This document shows, one piece after another, positions 1-13,013 of a stretch of 64,000 nt of DNA. Under the pieces are notes generated by a model. That model saw only the letters and a program-made list of their open reading frames with translations, did not search any database and was not told where the DNA came from. Each line of letters opens with the position of its first letter. Positions within the stretch are counted from its first letter, which is position 1. Source of the stretch: Zhengitettix transpicula (taxonomy: Eukaryota > Arthropoda > Insecta > Orthoptera > Tetrigidae); NCBI GenBank assembly GCA_037074705.1, contig CM073593.1:10235001-10299000 (forward strand). The letters run 5' to 3'. The position numbers and the translations under genes were made by a program.

Positions 1-1158
1 ACATTATCTCCCTCTCTAGGCTGGTTACTTAACTCGTGCATTAGACTTGAACGGTTCTTCCTAGATTGCGATGATAGACTTCTCTTTTCCTCTCTTTCTT
101 CGCTAATCAACCATTCTTTCTGAGACGTGATGTTATACCGCCTCTCCCGAGCACACGTCTCCTCCGACCTCGACAATTTCTTTCCCTACAGAACGGATGG
201 AAACCAAATCACCTGACCATTCCCCGCCAATCTATTTCAGATATTTTACTTCAACAGGCCAGTACTGAGTTGTAGACGGAGGAACTCTTCGGAATATTCC
301 AGGGTTAATATCCTATGGGTGAAATTTTATCAGGTGACCCTATTAATACCGTCGACTAGTATTTTGACAAGTACACACCCTTGTTTCCGGCGCCAAAATG
401 TTACGATCAGAAATTACAATTACCGACTTGCTGTAATTTGTGCTTAGATTTCAATAAAATGAATAACTTAATAATTGGGCGGCCCGCGTCTTCGGTACAA
501 CATAATAGTTGAAAAAGATGAGACTTGAATGATTAATATTTTGTATAAAATTATTTAATTTAAGACAGTATTAATGTTGTTGTGAAAAGTAAAATAATTT
601 AGATAATATAAAGATAAATGAATTAAAGTAGAACGTATTAACGTTAGATTAATGCATTAGTTGCTTTCTGTGTGAAGAATAGAAATTGCAGACTTAATCA
701 TCTTAAACCTCTATTCATGGCGTTCGTAACATTGCGAATCACATCGTAATCAGCTCCATTGTGTGCCACTTATACACTTAAGGCAGAACTTGTAGGAGTT
801 ACCCCGCATATAGACACGGGAAATTCTTCCCTTCTTCAAAACTTTGTGATTGAATCCCATTTATACAGTAACTCGAAAGGTTCCGTAAATTTGCTGAATC
901 TTAAATGCGTACTGTAACATATCTCAACTGTTTACCGAACAGTTGTCAACTTCGAAGTGAATTTTAATTTCATAAAACGCTAGATTTGTAAGTCAGTTTT
1001 GTTCGAATAACTCTAAAATTTAATTGAGTAAGACTACGTTTTTATAGGTAAATAATTAATTTATTACATTCACGATTCACATATGAAAGTTCTATCAAGA
1101 CATTTTCCCGGTGTACCTAAGTTTATTAAATAACAGGTATATTTCTAGATTACAGAAA
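1..1158. other. No recognisable feature
   Basis: AT-rich sequence with a slightly GC-richer beginning (1-420). No long open frame, repeat family member or RNA gene was seen. Confidence 0.6.
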
Positions 1159-1159
1159 T

Positions 1160-1207
<48 letters not shown>
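1159..1207. repeat. (TA)n microsatellite
   Basis: About 24 TA units, cut on the right by the start of LTR-like unit A. Similar tracts at 2300-2321 and 3899-3931 border units A and B, consistent with insertion into TA repeats. Confidence 0.95.
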
Positions 1208-1210
<3 letters not shown>

Positions 1211-2299
1211 GATATATAAGAATGAAAGAATGGTAAAATAATAATTAGCTCCACGTTGAGGACGTCAAAATTGTAATATATACAAATGAATCAACAATTT
1301 AATTTGCCCCACGTTGAGGTGCCAAAAATGTAATGCATATTAACTAATTAATACACAATTTATAATATTAAATATGAAAGTTAGCCACACGTTGGTGAAG
1401 CCAAAATGTAATACTCTAAAATGAAAGAATGAAACAATTTAAAATGTCCATGTTAATGAATCTATTCAAATAATAGGAAATTTTTAAATGAAAGGAGCAT
1501 AAATAAGAAAAATTATTTAAACTGACCAAACAATTAATTTATTCGATGTAAACAAATTTCAAATTACAAATAAATATTCGATGACCATTTATTACGTACA
1601 AACAAAATTCTTACTCTTAATCTCAGGTCATTTATCTGGGCCTTTAAATAAAGAAAGGTATTACTCCTTTTTAAACAATCAAATTTCTGTGACGATTACA
1701 CTTTTATGAATTAACTACAAATTAATATTTATAATATTAAAAAAAATCGAAATCTGACGATTTTATCTTTAATCAAAGGTTCACAATAATAAATTAAATG
1801 AGGTATGACTTACAGTTTTTCTGGTACCTGGGCAATTTAACTCTTTCAGCATCACTTACACACACTCAAATTTTCTAATAACAGGCCATTCTTTCACTGA
1901 ATTTACACTTCACTGTTGGATTAGCAAGTGTTGGCTATATCTTGTAGATGACTTATTCCGCAATTATGACAATTTGCGGTAATTCTGATAATTCCTCCAC
2001 GTAGACATTTTAAAATTATTTGCCATAAACTGGAACACTCCGAAATCTTTCTGCAGCAGTATCCGGGTGAATGCTGTACTCTGTCTCTACTTAACTTTAC
2101 TTCTGAAAACGTCTCGTCTATTTTTATTATCACCGCTTTCTGCAGTTTTTGATCGCCAACTGCCCTATATGTTCTCTTAACGCGCCAACAGTCCTACAAT
2201 GCTTTCGACCTGTTATTATTGTCCAATCTTGTGTGTGATTTGTGTCTGTTTGCCGATAACAATTCAAATCCACAATGTTTTTAATTATTAATTACTACA
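1208..2299 (-). mobile_element. LTR-like unit A (solo LTR candidate)
   Basis: Begins TGTGAT (variant of TGTAAT) and ends CTACA, with ATAT directly on both sides (1204-1207 and 2300-2303). The family's conserved 'ttatctgggcc' block lies near 1630 and 'ctggtacctgg' near 1820. Unique to this copy is a threefold tandem of a ~65-bp PBS-like segment at 1248-1415. No internal coding region was found. It lies in a (TA)n tract and is followed after 22 bp of TA repeat by unit B. Orientation is inferred from the PBS-like motif and from similarity to C and D. Confidence 0.7.
1248..1415 (-). repeat. Triple tandem of PBS-like segment
   Basis: Three ~65-bp units each read (plus strand) g-cc-cacgtt-g-g...gccaaaa-tgtaat: at about 1250, 1308 and 1385. 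On the minus strand each is attaca, then ttttggc, then aacgtggggc, like an LTR end followed by a primer binding site. Other family members carry one such unit. Confidence 0.7.
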
Positions 2300-3002
2300 A
2301 TATATATATATATATATATATTGTAATAATTAAAAAAAAACTGACTTAAAATAAAAAGATTTACTAAACAAACAAAATAAATTTATTTATCAAAAATTTA
2401 AAAAATATTATACAATTTTAAAATAAAAAAGATGTCATTCTCTCAAGTTTCTCAACTGGGTTTGATAATGGCAATAAATCAAAATAATTAAAGAACACAA
2501 AAATTAGGTTTAAAAAGAAATATTTACAATCGTCTAAACATAGACGAAATTTGCTTATCGACGAACTTAAACTAATAGATGGATTCTACTTTAATTAATT
2601 TATTTATCACTAAGAAAATAACGATATCCAACTTTATCTTTTAATTCGGTTTACATATATGAATACCATGAAATTTTAACTTACGATTACTCAGGCAAAT
2701 TTGGCTCGTTCGTACACACACACACACTTTATATACAGGCCGTTTTCAACATTGATTCTAATAAACACGGTTGGTTTGACAATAGTTGGTTCTCCGTTCG
2801 TTAAGGAAATATTATTTGCTCGTTCTGAAGATTATTAGACGCTGGATGCAGTGTCCTGGTCTTCTACAATCGAAGACAGTGGTCTAATTTGAGAATAGTA
2901 TAAATTAGACTGCAGCATACAAAATGTTTATCGATGAGTATTTGGCTATTTCTCTCGCAGTCTGCAACTTATAACACAATTGTTCTAATACCGGTATCAG
3001 GA

Positions 3003-3468
3003 CTCTCTTGCAGGTCGAACCTTTTAGGAGAGATACGACGGGGATGCCTTTTCCTCTCCATTTTTGAACTAAGGTTCCCACAAGTCGAGGCACCTCGGTC
3101 TGTTTTGAGAGGTGTATGTTCCGGGGTCACAGACCTTGGGCATACGGTAAGAGTTGTCCGCTATTCCCATTGGAATAGTCGGCCAGCTGCCTCCTAAACT
3201 GGTCGAGGCACGGAGAAGGGAATGCTGCGTCCCCACAGAAAACTCCTCTCCCGCTATCGGAAGGGCGTGGGACAAGTACCCAATGCCCGACCTACCTAAT
3301 GCAGGTTTTTCTAGGGTTTTCCCTGCATGTCTTTAGGCGAATGCCGGGTAGGATCCTTAAACCTTCCTCTACCCTTCCACATCCCCCCTTTCAAATCCCT
3401 TCCTATGCTATTAAAGGGGAGTTGCACAATGTGGATTACCCTCATGTGGCCTGTTGCCCTAAAAAAAA
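3003..3468 (+). repeat. SINE-like repeat copy 1
   Basis: Nearly full-length copy of the A-tailed family, running from ctctcttgcaggtcgaacc to ctgttgcccta and an A-run. It lacks the ~30-bp 'agcccgggggccctagttaaccc' block found in most copies. Inserted inside LTR-like unit B, so it is younger than that insertion. No clear RNA polymerase III A and B boxes were seen, so 'SINE-like' rests on size, copy number and A tail. Confidence 0.8.
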
Positions 3469-3550
3469 AATCTTTATGAAACTGTTACTTTTTATCCGTC
3501 CACAGCAATCTTTCTATATCACTTGCTCTCTGCTATATTTCGACAAAGAC

Positions 3551-3650
3551 TCCTTTACTGTAATTCAACAAGTTCTCTCTGCTATGCTTTGGCGACGACT
3601 CCTTTACTGTAATTCAACAAGTTCTCTCTGCTATACTTTGGCGACGACTG
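3551..3650 (+). repeat. 49-bp direct duplication inside LTR-like unit B
   Basis: tcctttactgtaattcaacaa...ctatgctttggcgacgac is followed immediately by a second copy, with a third partial start before it. Only one base differs between the two full copies, so the duplication is recent. Confidence 0.85.
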
Positions 3651-3895
3651 CTATTTAACTTTACTTTTTAATATTTGATATCATCTTTCTAACACGACCA
3701 CTTTCTGTCGTTCCTGACCACCGACTGAAGACTCTACAACCGTCTCTTAATTTTGAGCGCGCATTTTTCCGCTTTCAACAAAGAAACAAAAACTCTCTTT
3801 CATTGTTGCTGTTATGTGTGCGGTCCCGATGTCAATAATGTTTCTCCAACAATTTAGATTATCAATTACAATTAATGCCTTAATTAATAGGTATT

Positions 3896-3935
<40 letters not shown>

Positions 3936-4499
3936 TAAAAAATTTAAACTTTCATACAATATTTCAAATGATTTATTAGAAAGTAAAACATTAATGGTCG
4001 TGAATTTAGCTATTATACATTATACATCTTGTTTTAACCGACAGAACTTATTACATAAAGAAAATAATTATATATATATATATATTTGTGTGTGTGACTG
4101 AAATTTAATTAATTTGACCCTAGTATTGAGTCAGTTGGCAGACGTGAAGATGAAATATGTTTAGCTTCGTCCACTGCAATTATGGAAGTTGTAATATAAT
4201 TTGATAATTTTGGGGAGGAGGAAATCAAACTTACGAATCTTGATAACCATTTAGACTCTTGAAGAATAATGGGTGGTATTTCTCTCGGAAAATTAATCTT
4301 ATGCCTTTTTTTCGAGATCGAAAGAATTGGTTTTTTAAAAAAAGTGTCTGGATCCCAATTTTTCTACTAAATTGAAACAAGGTGAAATAAGGGATGCATG
4401 ATGTGGAAAAGGTGGTAAAGGATATAGAATAGTTCTACTGAAAGTTAGCAAAGAAAACTGATACGTTCAAACCAAAGGCAAATGGTTAGGATTAATCAA

Positions 4500-4600
4500 A
4501 GTATATATATGAAAAAATGTCGACCAGGCCGAGAATAGAACCCTTGTTAATAATCCATAAAAGATGTTGCAATGTTAACATTAGCTCAATTGCTTTAATT
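4500..4600 (-). repeat. Degenerate tRNA-derived SINE fragment
   Basis: Minus strand reads gagctaatgttaacattgc (A-box region), a run of about 25 bp, then gggttctattctcggc (B-box-like, consensus GGTTCGANTCC) and ggtcgacattttttcat. This is the layout of a tRNA head joined to a SINE body. No second copy of the body was confirmed here. Confidence 0.5.
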
Positions 4601-5639
4601 TAACAGATAATTTTCATGTATTCTTTGAAATATGAAGAAATGAATTTTGAAATTAGGAATAAAATAATATGTAACTAATTTTAATAAAAATTACAGTCAA
4701 AAAGATTTTCTAGAACAATTATTATGAAGAATTTGACTGTCTGACATCAGGATTTCATGACGCCTAGAATTGTTATTCCAGGTGTCTTCTTGATTCCATT
4801 AATGTTATAGATTAAATGTTTTGTCCGAAAGAAGAAGGTTCCCAATTCTTGATCGAAAAAGTATCCGGTACTCGCTCCAAGGAAATTAATTATAAATATT
4901 CTTAACCCGTTTCATCGTATTATTGACATTAACCGCAAGGTAATAGTATTAGGTAAATAAGGGATGTTGGGGGTAAGGAGCTACTTCCGTTAGTTACAGT
5001 TCAGCCGTGATTGTTCATCACAAGTTTTGCTTTGATGGCGCTTCTCTCCGTAATGTTATAAAATGTATGGAAATTAATTGACTGCTAAAGTCTTCAGTCA
5101 CAGCAAACTACACGAGTGTAACAGCCATCTACATAATGCAATAAGTGCCACGAAATTTAGACACCAAGCGCATTAACTTGAACGAATTTCATTACATAAC
5201 ACGTCGTAGGTGTGAGACGTCGTAAGACAAGGATTTTGAACCGCAGAGAGGGAGGAAGCATGATGCCTTTAACATCTATAAGAACCGCTATATGTGAGGC
5301 TTAGATAAACCACGGTACTCATTACATATTCATTAACATCGACTTTTATTTTTTTAATATAAAATACAGCATGGACTACAACAATAGTTAATACCTTTCA
5401 TCGTATCTGTTTCATTTCCTATATAACTATAAATGAAAAGTGATACAGTAAACAAGACACCTTGACACACTTTGCAGAATAACATAATTATTAACCTCAG
5501 AATTTAGGGAAACTAGGAAGGAACTTTAAGCAAAGACAGTTTTAAGAGACGTGGTGTCGGACGGCTGGCAATATAGAGTGATGTAGAGAAATAAAATGTT
5601 AAATATTTCACATAGCCTAATAAACTTTCCACCGAAGTC

Positions 5640-6060
5640 CCTGGGGGTGGTAATCGTGTCTTACCCCCACAGTGTTTGTTTCAGTTTCGATAGGAACACG
5701 TGTACAAAATTTGGTCAAATATACTTCACGGGCTAGCTTTGTATTCGGAACATACATACATTGTATTCCCCTTCTATATCCAACCAAAGGGGTAGAAGAA
5801 CAACTTAACCGGAAAGTTGAATGCCATAATTAAACTCAGCGACATCCATAACCCCGGATTTGACTCCAATCTAGTTTTCTTTTCGCGTTAGTTTTAAGTA
5901 ACGTCTCTAACACAATTCGGAGGAAACACTATAAATGTGTTTTTTCCGTTTCGAAAGGAACACGCGTACTATATTTTCTCCACTAGATTATCTCCACATT
6001 ATGCCAACATACACACGTACTTACAGTCTATTTTATTTATTAGAAGAAGAAGATTCGATA
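5640..6060 (-). repeat. Two partial copies of the Helitron-like subtype
   Basis: Contains acccccacagtgtttgtttc with aggaacacgtgtacaaaatttggtc (about 5665-5722), and then cagcgacatccataaccccgg (about 5838) followed by a second gttttttccgtttcgaaaggaacacgcg (about 5938). These are reverse complements of motifs repeated at 42.9-44.5 kb and 51.7-52.1 kb. The copies are overlapping or tandem and neither end is clear. Confidence 0.5.
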
Positions 6061-7379
6061 GAATGTTTAACATTTTATGGTAAATTTAGCGTATTCATTT
6101 GTCAGCCTTCTATAGTTATAATTTATTGAATCTAAGTGCTAGCCTAATATTTGAGAAATAAATATTTACATTACGATAAATGAATCCAATTGTTTAGGCA
6201 TTTATATCTTCGTAAGCGAAATAGACTACAATTACCCAGAAAAAATATATTATTGGAATTTATATATGTACTGCGTTAGTAGTTCTTTTTATAAATATTT
6301 ACATAAATTTGCAGCCTTATTTAAATTACAGAAATAAAATTGAGAACACAGATACAAATTGAAACCAGTAATTATATTTATGATTTAATTTTACTTAACG
6401 AGCTACTTTGGAAATAAGGGTATGGAGCTTAAATAGCACTGAAGGTATAACGTATTCCATTATTCGAGACACATTGACATTCATTTTGTAAAATAATCTG
6501 TCCTATTATGACACAGAATCAACTAAATATTAAACAACATTGCGACTTCCCCGCTACATTCGAGAACAATCGGTGAATTAGGGCATATTTGAATTCCCCG
6601 TTGCACCATGGAACAAAAAGGTGAAATATTCAATTCCGTTTATAGTTCGCGTACAGCGATCACATTACCACGAAATAAATTAATGCGGAGAATCAGAGTA
6701 ACGAAACGTTTAAATTCGCATGATTAAATATTCCTGTATTCCGAGGTTGGATCAATAAAGTTATTTAAGTTACTCTTGACAATACCCAATGTTAATCTTG
6801 AAGATATGTACAACTTTCCATCAATTTTAAAGCATTATTTCTCATAATTTTAATTTCTTATCGCATGCTATTGGCATCGTAAAATATATAATAATAACAA
6901 ACAACGCAAACCAGACCGACGCAACCATGCATACTAAATTTATCCAAGCTGCTGGGATTCATAATTTTTAATTAAAAACAAGATTCTGAAAAAAAAATGA
7001 GAACAATACATTATATACTTTGTGAGCTATACGCGGAATGTCAGTTTAGAATCCATGGGAAATTATATAACAATTATAAATAAAAACTTTTATACAGTGT
7101 CCGATTTATTTTACAAAGCTTTCGACATTCATTCCATAATTGTTCTGTAGATTGAAACAAATATGAACATGAGGGTAATTGTTACAATTGTACATAACTT
7201 TAAAAACAGAGTTGTTTTAATTAATTTGAAACGTCCTTAGTTACAATAAAACACATTCTTATATAAAAACAAGGCATTCAGCCTGTTGAAAAATTACGAC
7301 GAAAGCTACTGATATAATTTATAACGAATTAATATAATGTATCCATGAGTTTTTATACCATTGAGAGGAATAAAGTTTA

Positions 7380-8075
7380 ATTTTAATATTAATAATTATA
7401 TATTATTGAATAATTATATATTATATAATGACAATATCAAATTCAGCGACCTTGTAAATGTTTTACTCGAGTCTTGTAATGGCCGTTTACGAACCTTTTT
7501 AAATGTCGACCCCTCCACCCTCTTTCTTGGAAGTTGAAGGTGTGTCTTAATCCCTCCGTGTTCGTTCCTGGATCGTAAGTAACATGTGTACAAAGTATGG
7601 TACAAATATGTCTACGCATTTATTATTATAGACGGAAATTTGTTTCACCCTCTTCTAACCCGACTTCCAGATGTTGAACTACGTCTTAATCAGTAAATGT
7701 CAGAATGAAACTCTGTGAATTCCATATGCTTGAATTTAACACCCGGCTCAGTTGTATTACTTTTCCGTAAGGCCTCACTCCCCATTCATTATGGTGCTGC
7801 CTTCCCATGCTGTAAGGGGTTGAAATAATTCACTAATCTGGAGAAAAACTATTAATCTCATCGACCCCGATAACTAATTATTTGACGCCAATATCGGCAG
7901 CTTTAACAACTTTAAAAATTTTACACCCGATCATTCCTTAGTAACGCTTCGAAAAACCACAGAAACCTTCGCGGCCGTGCGCACAACTCATCAAAGTTTC
8001 ATCGCAATCGGATGAATGGTTTAGGAAAGCATAGGCGACACACAGACCCCAATAAATTTTTATATAGAGAGATAT
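7380..8075 (-). repeat. Degenerate interspersed repeat with subtype motifs
   Basis: Holds cgttcctggatcgtaagtaac and acaaagtatggtacaaat (about 7561-7600), a 'gctgtaaggggttgaaataattc' block (about 7810) and a 3' segment tcgcaatcggatgaatgg...gcataggcgacacacagac (about 8002-8046). The first blocks echo the 42.9-44.5 kb repeats in reverse. The last is the kind of tail common in insect interspersed repeats. Boundaries uncertain. Confidence 0.4.
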
Positions 8076-8309
8076 ACGTTGTTAATACTGGCTAGATTAT
8101 TGTGAAGTACATTAACATTTTAGATTCTCCTGATGGTACTTAGAATAATAAATTTTCAAATGTATATGGGTTACTCGCCAATTTTTCATTCATTATTAAA
8201 CCATAAATTCCATTATTATTAACATTTTTACAAATTTTCCGTACACGGTTCTCTGATAATTGTTAATTAAATTTATGAAATATTATTGGTTGTATAAAAT
8301 ACAACGGAA

Positions 8310-8870
8310 CAGAAAGTCATGTAAAGTTTCCGCCGCAGATTGTCAGCTTGACAAAGATCCAAACGGACGTGAACTCGATTGGTAGAGCGACAAGAGGGAT
8401 AAAATAAAAGAGGCCGTGTCTGACACAGCTGTTGCCACCTATTTTAACACATTGTGGCGGGCCACGCAGCCAGAACCCCGTGCACCCTTTCATCACCGGT
8501 GACACATGGCAAATGTGAAAAAAAAAACAGGGCGGCGTAACTATTGGGGGATTTGAAGGGGGGGAGGGGGGGATGGAGGCCAGGAAGAAATGACACCCCA
8601 ATCTGGACATTCGCGGTTCGAATTAATAATTTGGAAAATCGTAATTAAAATTACGGGCAGAGATAAAACTAGCGACTGGCGGACAGACGGGAAGTGCCAC
8701 ACACACACCGTCGCGCGGATTGTTTACTGCCGAATGGGCAATCCAGTTGTTCAGCATATCAGGAAAATGGCGACTGGAAATGTGGAAAAAATAACGCATC
8801 CTGTGAACGCAGACTTGCATTCCCAAAAATCAGGATCGAAAGTCATATTTCGTACCTTATCAGATCGACG
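8310..8870. other. GC-richer unassigned stretch
   Basis: Contains gccacgcagccagaaccccg and a G-run region (8545-8575), with overlapping short open frames on both strands but no recognisable protein. It does not match the other repeats here. Possibly a single-copy functional non-coding region or an untranslated exon. Confidence 0.3.
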
Positions 8871-9653
8871 CCTTCAAATTGCAAAATTAAAGAAGTATTT
8901 AATTAAAAACTTGTACATCTGTAAGACATATTTTTTTGTCAATTTATATTTTTTATTCATTATATAAAATTTAATATTGAGGAACGTTACCTTTTACCCG
9001 AAGTAGTACCGACATTGTGGGCGAAACGTCGTAATGAACTCACTTTAATAAATTTTTAATTGATTGAATTGTTTAATTATTTGTCAGAAGAAGAAAAAAA
9101 ATGGTTATATTTTGTAATCACTCAAAAAACTAGGTGACCCTTCTTAATTATTATTTGAGTTAAAGACCAAGGAACATACATGATTTTGTTTAAACATTTT
9201 AATAAATATTAGACACTCTTCGGTAACACTGAAAATGTAATTTTTATCAACCAAAGAAGTTAGAAATCCAAATTGTACAACAATGAAGAACAACAAGAAT
9301 TGTTAATTTTTCCTGAAAAAAATCTTGAGATGAATATTTGTTATATAAGTTGGAATAAAATGAAAACGATAATAATTGATTCAATTATTAATAAAGGGGA
9401 GAGAGAATGTGTAAATAAAATGGACTTGTTGAAAAACATGATTATCGTGCTACTTAATGGGTCAGAAAATTTATTATTTAACATTTCATACAAATATAGA
9501 ATTATAATAAACTTCTACATTTATTGAAAATAGTTTCACGTTTCAAATAGGATTTTATTAAACTTAATATTTGTACATTTTACGTTTTCTTTTGTGGATT
9601 GATAATTGCTATGGAAAAACTTCTGTTTGTTTGAATATATTTAGTGGTAACAC

Positions 9654-9900
9654 ATATCAATATATCTTACACTTTGTTCAGTAGCTTTCGGGTCTTTTTA
9701 TAAAATTTTTTGTAAGTCCTACATTTACCAATAACATCTCATAAATACAGTCATTAAACATTCATTCGTCTGGTAAATAAATCGGAATTTTACTGCATTT
9801 GTGTGATTTTAATGATATCAAGAGGACTCTACGTAGAAAACAGTTGAAAATTGCTAAAAAAAAGCCGAACAAAGTGTAAAATATATTGGTACGTTTTATC
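9654..9900. repeat. Possible small MITE
   Basis: caatatatcttacactttgttc near 9659 is inverted as gaacaaagtgtaaaatatattg near 9866, giving ~22-bp arms with one mismatch around ~180 bp of AT-rich sequence. A single pair of arms; could be chance in AT-rich DNA, but the length argues against it. Confidence 0.45.
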
Positions 9901-9904
9901 AATA

Positions 9905-11550
9905 AACATTTTTAAACAAACAGATGACTTAATATGGTAATTATGAGTTACGTAATAAATTTTGAAGTTTTAAACAGTATCTTAAAGTTTTATATTGTTT
10001 TACTGTTCTTTGAGTGTCGTTTCTATAGTTCTCACGATTTGTCCTATTAATGGGCAATTTTAGTAGTTGGAACTTGAGTCAGATAAAAATGTATAATTGT
10101 AGTGGATCGTTCAATTATTACATAAAAATGACTAATTAATTAATTAGTGTAAAATACTATAAAAGAATTGCTTCTCGTCTCTAAAAGTTTACAGCCGATA
10201 GGATTGATGCCTCAGTTTACGTAATTGTTTTGTGGATTATTTGATAATTAAGATTATAATTAGTTGTGATTTCCTTTATTTATATCTAATGTAATTGATG
10301 TTATTTATGAATAATGACACTATACGCTTAGTATAGACATAAATTAGACATGAGGACTGCGTACCGAGAAAAGGTATTTTCGTACTCATTTATGCAGTTT
10401 TCATTTAATTAATAAATACAGTTGCGATTCAAAATGTATACATAGTTGAATGCGATGTGTGTATATTAACAATAGGTACAGAAACAATTAAGGAATGGAG
10501 TCTCAGATTTCCTGACATTCCAAAAAAATCATCAATCAGCGTACATAGCTTTAATAAAAGATTGAAGAACAACTCCATTTATTATCCAGAGCGTGGTTAT
10601 TGCACGGCGGATTACGAGAGCCAAGAATTTTAAATTGCATACTCTTCATTAATCTCGAGTAACATCTCTTGAATTATTGCGCATTTGCTTCGTGCTCAAT
10701 TCATCAGTATGCACCCTTCCCTTTTGATGAACTTAATATTGTGCGGCTGAGTCACCCAATTTGCAGCGGTGTTTTCTGCGTAACAGATGTTTGTTACGTA
10801 GTTAATGGATATTTAAACACGCCTCACAGAAGGGAAAGATTCAGTGTTAGCCCACAGTACTCTTTGAAGTCACATTCACTGACGGCAGCATGAACATTAA
10901 TCTCATTTCATTTTAATTCCGTTTCGGATATATAATATTAAAAACTAAACTGTTACTCCGGATTAGACGTTTACTTGAAACATTTGGTAAAGTTATAATC
11001 CCGTTAGAACGTCTATGATAGTAGCAGTTATCAAATAAGGGTCCACGCAAACCTCAATGGTGAGATGTGGACAAAAGTCGATATAAGAATCAACAAAAAG
11101 AAAAGAATCAGGAAAAAATTTCCAAGCCAAAACTGGCCGGAGAATATCATTTCTGCACCTAGTGCCTAAATAACATCTGGTAAAGCTGTCTCACTAACTA
11201 GTGCCACCTTCCCGGTCCTCACAAAAATAAACTCAACGGAAATTATGGAACAATCCAGTCGCTGCACCGCACACTTTCGCTTAGAAATATTGAATTAATC
11301 AGTAACTTCCAAGCTTCTCGAGTCTCGATAACAGACTCTTCAGAATAATTTAAATTAAATACTTTTCATGACAAAACTCGGACCATTACCCGTCCTCCAA
11401 AGGACGACTGTGGCTTTTAAATGTTCACAATGAACGTAATTTTAATTCTCTTTTGATAATTTTCTCTATTATAGATAATTTAATAGCGGACATAATTTTT
11501 TCTTGAGTAATGTTGGCCATCAGGTTTGATTTACCTATTTATAAACATAA
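9905..11550. other. No recognisable feature
   Basis: Unassigned sequence left of the mariner. A 74-codon plus-strand open frame at 10669-10893 has no domain or codon-use support. 4610-5630, 6070-7370 and 8875-9640 are equally empty. Confidence 0.55.
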
Positions 11551-11558
11551 ATACATAC

Positions 11559-12804
11559 GAGGGTGGTCTGAAAAGTTTCCGACCTCAACGTGAAGATGGC
11601 AGCACTAGTAATTAAAAGCTAGTGAATTTCTTTGTTCTTCTGTTGACAGTTACTAAAAGTTTTAGCCATTTTTGACGCGCAGTTGTTATGTGAGTCGTTT
11701 GAGTGAGTTGATGTGAGTGTTTTTGTGAAAATGGAGAAAATCGAGTATCGAGCTGTTTTTGAAAGGCAATACGCCTACACAAATCAAAGATGAGTTTGAT
11801 TCTGTGTATGGGGACACTGCACCATCATTTACCACAGTGAAATTTTGGACAGCTGAATTTAAACGTGGCCGTAAGAGCTTGGGAGACGATGAACGTTGGG
11901 GACGTCCAAAAACTGCAACTACCAAGGAAAACATCGGAAAAGTTCACCAAATGGTGCTACACGACCGCCGAATTAAAGTGAGAGAGATAGCAGAGGTCAT
12001 TAACATGTTAAAAGAACGTGTTTGGCACATATTAAATCATCAGTTAGGAATGAGAAAGCTGTCCGCGCGATGGGTGCCGCGTTTGCTCACGTTAGAACAA
12101 AAACTTGTTCGAATGAACATTTCCAACGCTCTGTTGGCGAAGTATAGGCGCAATAAATCCGAGTTTTGGCGCCGATTAATTACTGTAGATGAAACTTGGA
12201 TACTTCATTATACGCCCGAAACAACAATACAGTACAAACAGTGGACTCCAAGGCGGGAAGCGGCTCCAAAAAAAAGTAAAAACTGTTTTTTCGGCTGGGA
12301 AAGTGATGACGACTGTTTTTTGGGATAGTCATGGAGTTATTTTAATAGATTATCTTCAAAAAGGAAAAACCATTACAGAAGAATACTACGCATCATTACT
12401 TGACAAGCTGAAGGCAGAACTTGCGGAAAAAAGGCCACATTTGCAGGAAAAGTAAATCCTGTTTCAGACAACGAACCGTCTCACACCTCAGCGGTTGCCA
12501 TGGCGAAAATCCACGAATTACGGTTTGAACTGCTTGACCATCCAGATCTAGCCCCAAGCGACTTCTTCTTGTTCCCTCATCTAAAAATTGCCCTCGGAGG
12601 ACAGAGATTTTCGTCAAATGAAGAGGCAATCACCTTCGAGAACACTTATTTTGCAGAGAAAAACGCCGAGTACTTTTTGGACGGGTTACAGAGATGGGAG
12701 CATCGCCGGGAGAAGTGTGGAGACTATGTTGAAAAATAAAAAAATATTCAAAAAAAAATATCTTCTATCATTGTTGGGTCGGAAACTTTTTCAGACCACC
12801 CTCA
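11559..12804 (+). mobile_element. Decayed mariner-family DNA transposon
   Basis: About 1.25 kb, the usual size of mariner. Terminal inverted repeats of roughly 25 bp are visible: the left end begins GAGGGTGGTCTGAAAAG just after TA at 11557-11558, and the right end is the complement (ctttttcagaccaccctc) at about 12785-12803. The right-hand TA is no longer clear. The interior is a single transposase gene broken by frameshifts, so this copy is dead. It lies outside the three Ig exons, on their 3' side. Confidence 0.93.
11731..12739 (+). pseudogene. Mariner transposase pseudogene
   Basis: Starts at ATG (MEKIEYRAV) and ends at TAA after YVEK, the normal mariner C-terminus. Readable blocks in order: helix-turn-helix region (TPTQIKDEF, TVKFWTAEFKRG), the WVPRLLT linker motif, first catalytic Asp in TVDETWILHY, second Asp in DNEPSHTS, and third Asp in DLAPSDFFLFP, i.e. 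the D,D34D arrangement that defines mariner. There are at least three reading-frame breaks: near 11751-11760 (also with missing residues), in the A-run near 12268-12276, and near 12449-12460. No single open frame spans the protein, and functional enzyme cannot be made from this copy. Confidence 0.93.
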
Positions 12805-13013
12805 TCTATTTTACCAGGGGTTTTCGGGAAGTATGGTTTAATTATTTTACAAAACATTAACCATATGTCTATTAAAATTTGCAATTTCACAAATTGAGCA
12901 CAGGTTGCATTCCCAGGTTGTTACTGAGAAACACCAAATTAATAGAAATTGTGCTCTTGATTTTTTGGGACCGATATCATAAGGAAGGTGATCACCTAGG
13001 GACGAGACGTGGG

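Larger units (their letters stand above)
2322..3898 (-). mobile_element. LTR-like unit B, interrupted by a SINE-like copy
   Basis: Begins TGTAATAATT and ends TATTACA, with ATAT on both sides (2318-2321 and 3899-3902). The interior resembles unit E: both have a 'gggtttgataa' block and a conserved 'aacatagacgaaatttg' block. A SINE-like repeat (about 3003-3468) sits inside, which accounts for the extra length. It also holds a 49-bp duplication at 3551-3650. No pol or gag reading frame is present. Confidence 0.7.

Noticed and set aside
8590..8967. 125-codon plus-strand open frame
   Set aside because: No recognisable motif, and it ends in an AT-rich hydrophobic run. Kept only as an unassigned GC-richer stretch.
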